From: Chloroflexi bacterium UBA4733
GTDB lineage: Bacteria > Chloroflexota > UBA4733
Length of the DNA stretch: 7,676 nucleotides
Direction of reading: 5' to 3'
NCBI GenBank assembly: GCA_002404055.1
Contig: DHIZ01000198.1
Span: 1 to 7,676 of the forward strand
Shown: piece after piece, positions 1-6,117 of the stretch
Layout: the number at the start of each line of letters is the position of its first letter
Numbering within the stretch: the stretch's first letter is position 1
Translations under genes and position numbers: made by a program
The notes under the pieces: generated by a model
The model's database searches: none
Seen by the model: only the letters and a program-made list of their open reading frames with translations
Told to the model about the DNA's origin: nothing

Positions 1-169
1 ATTATCTGAAAGCCCTCTGAGGAGCATGAGATGATGGTACGGAGGGACCGGCACGCTCTTCGGACCCGCGCGGCGCGGTGTCGCCGCCGGCGAGCATGGG
101 CTGGACAGGCGCGGACGGATCGGCCCGTGCGCAGGCAGTTTGCCCGGCAGTGACGCCGGATAGGAAGAT

Positions 170-174
170 GGAGG
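170..174 (+). promoter_or_regulatory. Ribosome binding site deciding the start of the first binding protein
   Basis: GGAGG lies 5 nt before the ATG at 180 and only 2 nt before the ATG at 177. The in-frame ATG codons at 168 and 78 are worse placed: 168 has AGGAAG directly abutting it, and 78 would put about 34 unlikely residues before the twin-arginine leader. This favours 180 as the start. Confidence 0.6.
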
Positions 175-179
175 CTATG

Positions 180-1598
180 ATGCAACGGTATGTACGGCAT
201 CGCTGTACTCGGCGCTCACTGCTGGCGATGACGGCCAGCGCCGCGCTTGGCGTTGTCGCTCTAGCGGCCTGCGGCGGGACGGCGAACCAGACCGCCGCGA
301 CCGGCACGACGGCGACACAGAGCGCGACAGCGACGACCGCCCGGGGATCAGCGACGGGTAAGGTTGCCACGTCGCCCGTTGCTGGCGGCGGGCAGTCTGT
401 GCAACTTACGGCGACGAACTGGTCGGATGTCACGGTTGCTGCCCTGTTTGACAAGCTGGTGCGGCAGTTCGAGCAGGCGCACCCGGCGATCAAGGTGACC
501 TTCACGCCCACCACCGGCAACTACTGGACGAAGATGCTGACCCAGGCCGCTGGCGGCGACGCACCGGACGTCTTCTGGATGAACGCGCAAAACCTGGGGG
601 CCTGGGTCGCCCGCAAACAGCTCCTCAACCTGAGTCCCCTGGCGAGCACAGACAAGTACGACTTTACGGACTTCTGGAAGGCGGGTCTGGCCGCCTATAC
701 CGTAGACAGTAAACTGCGGGCATTGCCGAGCCAGGTTGACAACCGAGGGCTGTTCTTCAACGCGACGATGTTTACCGCAGCCGGCGCGACGCCGCCACCG
801 GTGACGTACCAGGACAAGCAATGGAACCAGCAGGCGTTCCTGGCTACCTGTCAGCAGGTGACAAAGAGTGGCGCAGGTGGTCAGCCGACTCAATATGGCT
901 GTCTGGCGCCGAACAGCTTCATCACCTACGCGCCGTGGATCTGGGCCAATGGCGGCCACTTCATGAACCCGGAGCGCACCGCCTGCACGATGACGTCGGC
1001 GGAGACAGTAGAGGTCTTCCAGTTTCTGCAGGACCTGATTCACAAGTATCAGGTGGCGCCGGGACCGAACGTGCTCACCACCCAGTCGGCCGCGACGCTG
1101 TTCTCCACCGGCAAAGTCGGCATGACGACCGACACCATTTCCGTTATCACTCAGTACCGTAAAGATGCCTCGCACTTCACCTGGGACACCGGCGCCGTGC
1201 CCGCGGGCACGGCCGGCTTTGCCAACCAGTCGAGCGGTCCTGCCTGGTCGGTCGAGCGGCAGAGCAAGCATCCCGATCAGGCCTGGCTGTTGAACAGCTT
1301 CCTGGTCTCTGTGGACGCTGAAAAGCTGCTGGCGCAGGGCGGCGCACTGCTCCCCTCGCGGATCTCGATTGCCAAGCAGGTATGGGAGCATCCGAGCGGG
1401 ACGCCGGTGCACGCGAACATCTTTCTGGACGGCATGAACTATGTGCATCCGAATCCCTTCGTCTGGAACTGGAGCCAGATCGAGACGATGCTGATCAAGG
1501 AACTGTCCTACGTGTGGGACGGGACGAAGACGGCGCACGACGTCATGCAGGCGATCAAGCCACTGATGGACCAGTTGCTGCAACAGAAACCGTCGTAG
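180..1598 (+). CDS. ABC transporter family-1 extracellular solute-binding lipoprotein (Tat-exported)
   Basis: This 472-residue protein is probably the substrate-capturing lipoprotein of a carbohydrate-type ABC importer, held on the outer face of the cytoplasmic membrane. The leader shows twin arginines (R11-R12, TRRSLLAM), a hydrophobic stretch and a lipobox LAAC with the lipidated Cys at residue 31. A Thr/Ala/Ser-rich linker of about 40 residues follows, as is usual for tethered binding proteins. The mature domain from about residue 77 has family-1 features: LFDKLVRQFEQAHPAIKVTF, GGDAPDVFWMN, an aromatic-rich cleft (WIWANGGHFMNP) and GKVGMTTD. Length fits the family. It is paralogous to the protein starting at 6760 (shared AGGDAP, 'DLxHKYQV' and W-rich segments). 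No permease genes follow; a sulfatase-like gene starts 40 bp downstream, suggesting co-transcription. The ligand cannot be read from sequence; a sugar or glycan fragment is inferred from the family and neighbours. Confidence 0.92.
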   Translation: MQRYVRHRCTRRSLLAMTASAALGVVALAACGGTANQTAATGTTATQSATATTARGSATGKVATSPVAGGGQSVQLTATNWSDVTVAALFDKLVRQFEQAHPAIKVTFTPTTGNYWTKMLTQAAGGDAPDVFWMNAQNLGAWVARKQLLNLSPLASTDKYDFTDFWKAGLAAYTVDSKLRALPSQVDNRGLFFNATMFTAAGATPPPVTYQDKQWNQQAFLATCQQVTKSGAGGQPTQYGCLAPNSFITYAPWIWANGGHFMNPERTACTMTSAETVEVFQFLQDLIHKYQVAPGPNVLTTQSAATLFSTGKVGMTTDTISVITQYRKDASHFTWDTGAVPAGTAGFANQSSGPAWSVERQSKHPDQAWLLNSFLVSVDAEKLLAQGGALLPSRISIAKQVWEHPSGTPVHANIFLDGMNYVHPNPFVWNWSQIETMLIKELSYVWDGTKTAHDVMQAIKPLMDQLLQQKPS

Positions 1599-1619
1599 AT
1601 AGGGCAGCATTCGAGACTC

Positions 1620-1628
1620 AGGAAAGGA
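1620..1628 (+). promoter_or_regulatory. Ribosome binding site for the GTG start at 1639
   Basis: AGGAAAGGA lies 10 nt upstream of the GTG at 1639. It supports the GTG as initiator, which places the first beta-strand and metal Asp (NIVLIVID) right at the N-terminus, as in other leaderless members of the family. Confidence 0.55.
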
Positions 1629-1638
1629 CAACCGCGCG

Positions 1639-3105
1639 GTGAACATCGTGCTCATAGTCATCGACACCTTGCGCTACGACTACGTCGGCGCCAACGGCAA
1701 CCCGCACATTCGCACGCCCAACCTGGATCGCCTTGCCGCGCGCTCCTGGAACTTTCAGCGTGCCTTCGCGGGCAGCTTCCCAACGATCCCCTTGCGGACT
1801 GACCTGATGACGGGTCGGTACGGCGCGCCCTTCCACCAGTGGAAGCCGCTGGACTGCGACAAGCCGACGCTCCCGCGCGCGTTGGCGGAGCTTGGCTACT
1901 GCACCCAACTCATCCACGATACGCCGCATCTGGTCAATGGCGGCCACAACTTCGATTTCCCGTTTCACGCCTGGACGCCAGTGCGCGGCGCAGAGGTGGA
2001 TCGCGCCTGGATCACGGATAACTGGGCCTATCTGCCCAACTGGCGCCTTGATCCCATGTTCGATCCGCTGCCGCGTGACGACGAGACGGTCTTACGGCGC
2101 GGCTGGAACTCTGGGGCGGGCTACCTGCCGACCAACCGTAGCCGGACCCGCGAGGAAGACTGGAACGTAGCGCGGCTGTTCACGACAGCGTCGAGCTTCT
2201 TGCGCGACAATGCCAGGCGCGACAACTTCTTCCTGTGGGTCGACTGCTTCGATCCGCACGAGCCGTGGGACTCGCCGCCGGAGTTCGTGCGCTTGTATGA
2301 CCAGACGCCGGGCTACGACGGCATGCTGGATCCGCGATCATTCTCGCCCAAGCGCAACAGTCCAGATCTCTCGCCGCGCGCCGTGACGAACCTCAAGGCG
2401 CAGTACGCCGCCAAGGTCACGTTCATGGACAAGTGGCTGGGCGCCTTCCTGGACACGCTGGAAGCGACGGGGCTCGGCGAGCGGACCGCCATTATTGTGC
2501 TCGGCGATCATGGGACCAACGTGGGCGACCGGGAGGGCTTCCCGTTTGGCAAAGCGGCGCCACCGCTGGCGAACGAGGCCCACGTGCCACTGCTGGTACA
2601 CGTGCCCGGCGCCAGTTCTGGTAAGAGTCAGGCGATCGTGCAGCCGCAGGACCTCTTCGCCACCGTTCTTGGTATCGCCGGAGGCCGGGCGCCCGAGAGC
2701 ATTGAGTCGTATGACGTCGTGAAAACGGTACGCGAAGGCAGCGCGCCGCGCACGCTGGCGCTCTGTGGCAGTTCGGTGAACACCTGGAGCCAGCGGAGCA
2801 CGGGCGTGTTGTTCTCGGCCTTCGATCAAGAGTGGGGTCTGGGCGTCGCTGCCGATCCAGGGCGCTGCGAGTTGCGGCGACTCCACGAGCAGACGAATGT
2901 GGCGGCAGACCATCCTGAGGTGGTTGAGCGGCTGCGCACAGCGGCGTTGCAGGAGATCGCGCGCCGGGGGCTGGATTCCGGGTTGCTCGACTGGCTGCGA
3001 AATGAGGGACGCGAGCCCTTCCCAACGACCTATCGCGTGACCGATGCCCATCCGGCGCCGCCGGGCTGGCATACCTACTTCGGGGACCTGTACCACGGCG
3101 AGTGA
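1639..3105 (+). CDS. Sulfatase-superfamily hydrolase with Thr at the formylglycine position
   Basis: This 488-residue, leaderless and so probably cytoplasmic enzyme has the sulfatase / alkaline-phosphatase fold. Visible landmarks in order: the N-terminal strand and metal site IVID-TLRYD (D9, D14); R-T-P-N-L-D-R-L (25-32); the active-site block TIPLRTDLMTGRY (49-61); FLWVDCFDPHEPWD with H207; LGDHGTNVGD with metal ligands D290/H291; K305 in the FGK motif; and AHVPLLVHVPG. In canonical sulfatases the block reads C/S-x-P-S-R...TGRY, and the Cys or Ser is oxidised to formylglycine. Here that residue is Thr49 (codon 1783-1785), while Pro, Arg53 and TGRY remain. A classical sulfatase mechanism is therefore doubtful; Thr-nucleophile phosphoesterases and phosphotransferases of the same superfamily are an alternative. 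The gene lies 40 bp after a binding-protein gene and is probably co-transcribed with it. It is a paralogue of the gene at 4664. The C-terminal third (after about residue 350) diverges from that paralogue. Confidence 0.88.
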   Translation: MNIVLIVIDTLRYDYVGANGNPHIRTPNLDRLAARSWNFQRAFAGSFPTIPLRTDLMTGRYGAPFHQWKPLDCDKPTLPRALAELGYCTQLIHDTPHLVNGGHNFDFPFHAWTPVRGAEVDRAWITDNWAYLPNWRLDPMFDPLPRDDETVLRRGWNSGAGYLPTNRSRTREEDWNVARLFTTASSFLRDNARRDNFFLWVDCFDPHEPWDSPPEFVRLYDQTPGYDGMLDPRSFSPKRNSPDLSPRAVTNLKAQYAAKVTFMDKWLGAFLDTLEATGLGERTAIIVLGDHGTNVGDREGFPFGKAAPPLANEAHVPLLVHVPGASSGKSQAIVQPQDLFATVLGIAGGRAPESIESYDVVKTVREGSAPRTLALCGSSVNTWSQRSTGVLFSAFDQEWGLGVAADPGRCELRRLHEQTNVAADHPEVVERLRTAALQEIARRGLDSGLLDWLRNEGREPFPTTYRVTDAHPAPPGWHTYFGDLYHGE

Positions 3106-3181
3106 CGCGCTGCGCTGATAGCATTGTTGGGGGGTAGCCGGAGACCGACGGCGCATGGGGCTGGCGGGCATGGAATCTGTG
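3106..3181. other. Convergent intergenic gap
   Basis: This 76-bp space separates the 3' ends of the sulfatase-like gene on the left and the LacI-family gene on the right. I see no strong stem followed by a T-run on either strand, so no intrinsic terminator is called. Confidence 0.5.
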
Positions 3182-4210
3182 CTAGCGACCCTCGCGCGCG
3201 GGCGGCGCGGTTGAAGCCCGCTCAGTGAGGACCGGTGGGGGGAGTTCTGGGCGCAGCGGCGGTGAGGCGGTTTCGATCAGGGCAATCATGTAGCGAGCCG
3301 CCGCCTGTCCCAGTTCGTAGTTTGGCATGCGCACGGTGGTCAGGGGCGGGCACAAGTACTGAGCGATACGCTGATCATCGATGCCGACGAGCGACACATC
3401 GTGGGGAACGCGCAGCCCGCGCTCGCGCAGGGCAGTGAGACTCCCGGAAGCCAGAAGGTCATTCATGGCTACCAATGCCGTGAGCTGTGTCTGCTGCTCC
3501 AACAGGTGTTGCGCTGCAGCTTGGCCCTCCTCTTCCGTCAATACTGCCACGGGCGCCGTCTGCGGCGGGAACCCAGCGTCATGCATGGCATCGAGATAGC
3601 CGAGGAGCCTTTGGTACGAACCGTAGTGCTCGGAGGTACGAGCGCCGACGAAGCCGATCCGTCGATGACCAAGGGCGAGCAGATGCTCTGTCGCCTGCCG
3701 GCCGGCTCCGTGCTCGTCTGCCGCGATCCAGGCGGCAGCGCTTTCGACGCCAACGCTGAGCAGGGGACAGCCTGCGTCGACGAGCGCCGGAGGAGCGCTC
3801 AGTTGCCACAACACGATCCCGTCGACCACGCGCGACTTCCAGAGATCGAGCGGGTTTGTCAACGCCTGCTCGTCTACGGTATCCAGCACCAGACGGTAGC
3901 CGGCCTCGTGGGCAGCTTCCTGCAAGCCGCTCAAACCCTCACCGAGGTTGTAGCCACTGAAAATGTGGTGGGGGCGATCCCCTCGCCAGCGCGCCTGCTC
4001 CCGGATGACCACGGCGAGCGCCCGCGCCCGGCCTGACGACAGCGCTTGCGCCGCCGCATTGGGATGGTAGTCGAGTTCCCGGGCCGCCTGCTCCACGCGC
4101 GCTCGTGTCGCGGTACTGATCGGCACGCGGCTGGCGGCCGGCGACAACACGCGGGATGCCGTGCCCTCGGAGACGCCGGCGCGCCTCGCGACAGCCGCCA
4201 GGGTTACCAT
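3182..4210 (-). CDS. LacI-family transcriptional regulator
   Basis: This 342-residue DNA-binding repressor has the complete LacI/GalR layout. Residues 2-22 form the helix-turn-helix (VTLAAVARRAGVSEGTASRVL). RVEQAARELDYHPNAAAQAL (38-57) is the third helix plus hinge helix that inserts in the operator minor groove. From about residue 63 comes a periplasmic-binding-protein-like effector domain, with VVDGIVLW, HLLALGHRRIGFVGA (176-190), GIDD and PPLTTVRMPNYELGQAAARYMIALI near the end. The effector is typically a sugar or sugar-related ligand. The ATG at 4210 starts exactly at the family N-terminus. A GGGAGG (4223-4228, minus strand) lies 12 nt upstream, or 9 nt from an adjacent TTG at 4211-4213 that would add one residue; an ATG at 4252 would add 14 atypical residues. 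The gene diverges from the sulfatase-like gene at 4664, and a matching operator lies at 4519-4532, so it is probably the local regulator. Ligand unknown. Confidence 0.95.
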   Translation of the reverse strand: MVTLAAVARRAGVSEGTASRVLSPAASRVPISTATRARVEQAARELDYHPNAAAQALSSGRARALAVVIREQARWRGDRPHHIFSGYNLGEGLSGLQEAAHEAGYRLVLDTVDEQALTNPLDLWKSRVVDGIVLWQLSAPPALVDAGCPLLSVGVESAAAWIAADEHGAGRQATEHLLALGHRRIGFVGARTSEHYGSYQRLLGYLDAMHDAGFPPQTAPVAVLTEEEGQAAAQHLLEQQTQLTALVAMNDLLASGSLTALRERGLRVPHDVSLVGIDDQRIAQYLCPPLTTVRMPNYELGQAAARYMIALIETASPPLRPELPPPVLTERASTAPPAREGR

Positions 4211-4348
4211 CAAGTCAGACGTCCTCCCGAACAATGCTCCTACAGATACCACACTTCGCCATGGCCGGCACCGGCAAGGTGCGCAGACGCCGGCAGGGTG
4301 TTCCCCGACGTTTTGCGTGGTCTGCTTGCTAACGGCGTCTCCGGCGCG

Positions 4349-4457
4349 CCCGGCGACTAAAGTCGCGGGCTATTCGAAGCGAAGTCCGCCTACGCGGACT
4401 AGGTCAGCCCACGAAGGTGGGCTTCGCTTTCAGTAGCCCGCGACTTCAGTCGCCGGG
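4349..4457. repeat. 109-bp cloverleaf-like inverted-repeat element (REP/MITE-like)
   Basis: Two 24-nt outer arms, 4349-4372 and 4434-4457, are reverse complements at 23 of 24 positions. Between them lies a second stem (4377-4384 with 4422-4429, GAAGCGAAG/CTTCGCTT-type). Inside are two perfect 7-bp hairpins: AGTCCGC-ctac-GCGGACT (4383-4400) and AGCCCAC-gaag-GTGGGCT (4406-4423). The second hairpin shares 2 nt with the inner stem, so the two compete slightly. The whole folds into a trunk with two or three side hairpins. From memory, similar GCGACTxxAGTCGC elements are dispersed through GC-rich genomes, which suggests a non-coding mobile repeat rather than a gene. No transposase ORF is present and I see no second copy in this window. 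Confidence 0.8.
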
Positions 4458-4474
4458 AAGAACCAAGCATCCGG

Positions 4475-4488
4475 CGCAAAACTTTGCG
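4475..4488. promoter_or_regulatory. Operator-like palindrome CGCAAA-AC-TTTGCG
   Basis: This is a perfect 6-bp inverted repeat around a 2-bp centre, 14 bp in total, the same size as LacI-family operators. The centre is AC rather than the usual CG. Its centre is 44 bp upstream of the centre of the stronger operator at 4519-4532, so it could be an auxiliary site, but this is inference. Confidence 0.35.
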
Positions 4489-4505
4489 GCGCACCCCACC
4501 GGCCG

Positions 4506-4518
4506 GCGCAATTTGCGC
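4506..4518. promoter_or_regulatory. Palindrome GCGCAA-T-TTGCGC abutting the LacI-type operator
   Basis: A perfect 6-bp inverted repeat with a one-base centre ends exactly where the 4519-4532 operator begins. It may be part of an extended regulator site, a second regulator's site, or chance. Confidence 0.35.
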
Positions 4519-4539
4519 TGCAAGCGGTTGCATTATAGA
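4512..4539 (+). promoter_or_regulatory. Weak candidate sigma70 promoter for the second sulfatase-like gene
   Basis: TTTGCG (4512-4517), a 16-nt spacer and TATAGA (4534-4539) give a poor -35 and a fair -10. The value of the call rests on position: the LacI-type operator sits entirely within the spacer, which is how a steric repressor works. It would give a 5' leader of roughly 115 nt. Confidence 0.3.
4519..4532. promoter_or_regulatory. LacI-family operator TGCAAGCGGTTGCA
   Basis: The site matches the general LacI/GalR operator form TGxAAxCGxTTxCA: perfect TGCAA/TTGCA arms around a central CG step, which the hinge helices kink. It lies between the divergent LacI-family gene and the sulfatase-like gene, 131 bp before the latter's start. 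The neighbouring regulator is the obvious candidate protein. I see no second exact copy in the window. Confidence 0.7.
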
Positions 4540-4550
4540 CTGACGACAGT

Positions 4551-4570
4551 ACGTGGCGATGTCGCCGCGT
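4551..4570 (+). other. Short inverted repeat in the putative leader
   Basis: ACG-t-GGCGA / TCGCC-g-CGT around a 2-bp centre forms an 8-bp stem plus one T-G wobble. It could be a leader hairpin; in such GC-rich DNA it may be incidental. Confidence 0.2.
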
Positions 4571-4648
4571 GGCGTTCTTTCCGGCGAATGGCGCCGCTGC
4601 TGCTGGCCCCATGCTAGCCGCACGCTCGGCGCAGACCCTGGCGACGTT

Positions 4649-4656
4649 GAGGGGAG
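4649..4656 (+). promoter_or_regulatory. Ribosome binding site pointing to a CTG start at 4664
   Basis: GAGGGGAG ends 7 nt before CTG 4664, which is ideal spacing. No ATG, GTG or TTG lies in frame between the far-upstream ATG at 4559 and the first conserved strand, so this site decides the start. Confidence 0.6.
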
Positions 4657-4663
4657 CAAAGAC

Positions 4664-6055
4664 CTGAATATCATCGTGGTGAGCACCGATAGCCTGCGGG
4701 TCGATCATCTTGGCGCCTACGGCAGCGCCGTGCGCACGCCTAACTTCGACCGTTTCGCCCAGGAGGGCACGCTCTTTCGCCATGCGTATAGCGAGAACCT
4801 CCCGACGGTTCCCACGCGGACCGTCTGGTGGACCGGCCGTTACCAATCGCCCTTTCGCGGCTGGCAACCGCTGGAATCCACCGACTACGTCCTTGCCGAA
4901 ATCCTCTGGGATCGCGGCTACACCTCGGCGCTCGTGACCGACACCTACCATCTGCACAAACCTGTCTTCAACTTTGGCCGCGGCTTCGATGATGTCCGCT
5001 TCGTGCGCGGCCAGGAGTACGATCCCTGGATCATCGACCGCGAAATCACTGTTGATCCGACCAAGCATCACAAGCTGCGTGGGGATGCCAGCGACGCCAT
5101 GTGGCAGCCACGTTTTGAACAGTATCTGCGCAACGTCTCCGGACGCAAGTCGGAGGCCGACTACAGCGCCAGGCGTGTCACGACGGCGGCGGTCGAATGG
5201 CTGCAGCAAGCGACGCAGCGGCAGAAGGATGGTCTCTTCCTGTGGGTGGACTACTTCGATCCCCACGAACCGTGGGATCCACCGCCTGGCTACGCGGCGC
5301 CCTACCACGATTCCGCCTACCAGGGAACAGACATCTGGGACCCGGTGCCGGGCGACGTCGCCGGCTACCTCACGCCGGAGGAGGTAGCGCACATCAAGGC
5401 GAACTACGCCGGCGAAGTGACCTTTGTGGATGCCTGTGTGGGCACGTTGCTGGACGAGGTCCGCCGGCTGGGACTTGATGAGCAGACCCTGGTCATGTGG
5501 GTGTCCGATCACGGCGAGCCTTTCGGCGAGCACGGCATCATTCGCAAGGCGCGGCCCTGGCTCTACGAGGAGCTGGTCCACATCCCCTGGATCGTTCGCC
5601 TGCCGGGGGAAGTTGGCGCCGGCAGAACGGTCGACGCGCTGGTCCAGCCCACGGACCTCCTGCCGACGATCCTGGATCTGCTCGGCATTGAGACGCCCCT
5701 GACGTTGCCTTACGTCGCACCGCGGCGCGGCCCGCTGGTCTTTCCCCAGGACGTGGTGCAGGACCGACGCAGCGTTGCCCTGACCGGCAAGAGCCTGCTG
5801 CCGCTGCTGCGCGGCGAGAGCGATCACGTGCGTGACTTTGCGTTGGTGGGGATGCACAACCAGCAATGGGCGCTCTACAGCCAGGACTGGGCCTACCTGC
5901 ACACGCTTGATGAGCGGCAGCGCGCGCCGGAACTTTACGATCGCCGCCGCGACCTGGCGCAGCAGCACAACGTGCTGGCCGACCATTCGGCGCTCGCGCG
6001 CGATCTGGAGCTCGAGATGCGGCGCTTCGTCGCGCAGTTACGCGACCAGAGTTGA
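4664..6055 (+). CDS. Sulfatase-superfamily hydrolase with Thr at the formylglycine position (CTG start)
   Basis: This is a leaderless enzyme of 463 residues from CTG 4664. Read this way its N-terminus (x-NIIVVSTDSLRVD) aligns residue for residue with the paralogue at 1639; the ATG at 4553 would add 37 unrelated residues. Landmarks: metal site D9 and D14; RTPNFDRF; active block TVPTRTVWWTGRY (48-60); FLWVDYFDPHEPWD with H201; VSDHGEPFGEHG with D282/H283; K295; HIPWIVRLPG; a C-terminal cap ending in the family-typical APELYDRRRDLAQQHNVLADH. Thr48 (codon 4805-4807) replaces the Cys/Ser that becomes formylglycine, while Pro50, Arg52 and TGRY are kept. It therefore probably does not act as a classical sulfatase; a phosphoester or related activity, or an altered mechanism, is possible. 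Expression is probably controlled by the divergent LacI-family regulator. A short lipoprotein-like ORF follows 62 bp downstream. Confidence 0.87.
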   Translation: MNIIVVSTDSLRVDHLGAYGSAVRTPNFDRFAQEGTLFRHAYSENLPTVPTRTVWWTGRYQSPFRGWQPLESTDYVLAEILWDRGYTSALVTDTYHLHKPVFNFGRGFDDVRFVRGQEYDPWIIDREITVDPTKHHKLRGDASDAMWQPRFEQYLRNVSGRKSEADYSARRVTTAAVEWLQQATQRQKDGLFLWVDYFDPHEPWDPPPGYAAPYHDSAYQGTDIWDPVPGDVAGYLTPEEVAHIKANYAGEVTFVDACVGTLLDEVRRLGLDEQTLVMWVSDHGEPFGEHGIIRKARPWLYEELVHIPWIVRLPGEVGAGRTVDALVQPTDLLPTILDLLGIETPLTLPYVAPRRGPLVFPQDVVQDRRSVALTGKSLLPLLRGESDHVRDFALVGMHNQQWALYSQDWAYLHTLDERQRAPELYDRRRDLAQQHNVLADHSALARDLELEMRRFVAQLRDQS

Positions 6056-6101
6056 GCGTGTGCCCCGATGATGGTCGTCCAGATGAGCAGCCCGAGATTG
6101 C

Positions 6102-6108
6102 GGGGAGG
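6102..6108 (+). promoter_or_regulatory. Ribosome binding site for the GTG start at 6118
   Basis: GGGGAGG lies 9 nt before the GTG at 6118. It supports that codon over the upstream in-frame TTG at 6052, which overlaps the preceding stop codon and would add 22 residues before the leader. Confidence 0.55.
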
Positions 6109-6117
6109 GACTTGGGG

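Noticed and set aside
1..34. Possible tail of an upstream gene at the left edge (short open stretches ending at 18-20 or 32-34)
   Set aside because: Only 6-11 codons are visible in either frame; there is too little sequence to choose a frame or claim a gene.
348..1667. Long minus-strand open frame opposite the first binding-protein gene
   Set aside because: The plus frame has a full leader, lipobox and family motifs; the minus frame is Arg/His-rich with no recognisable domain and is a shadow typical of GC-rich DNA.
2338..3171. 277-codon minus-strand open frame across the end of the first sulfatase-like gene
   Set aside because: Shadow frame; the composition is not protein-like and the plus-strand enzyme accounts for the region.
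3401..4036. 211-codon plus-strand open frame within the LacI-family gene
   Set aside because: It is antisense to a complete, well-conserved regulator and shows no domain.
4264..4275. GCCGG-ca-CCGGC palindrome upstream of the LacI-family gene
   Set aside because: Short all-GC palindromes are frequent by chance in this composition, and it does not match the LacI operator form.
4349..4457. tRNA or structured RNA gene, because of the cloverleaf shape
   Set aside because: There are no T-loop or anticodon-arm consensus bases, and the outer trunk is 24 bp; a dispersed repeat explains it better.
4349..4457. CRISPR repeat
   Set aside because: There is one inverted pair only, with no regularly spaced direct repeats in the window.
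4553..4663. N-terminal extension of the second sulfatase-like gene from ATG 4553
   Set aside because: The 37 extra residues are unlike a leader or domain, whereas the CTG at 4664 has a good ribosome site and matches the paralogue's N-terminus.
4430..5986. 518-codon minus-strand open frame opposite the second sulfatase-like gene
   Set aside because: It mirrors a clearly recognised enzyme gene, runs into the hairpin element, and has no family motif of its own.
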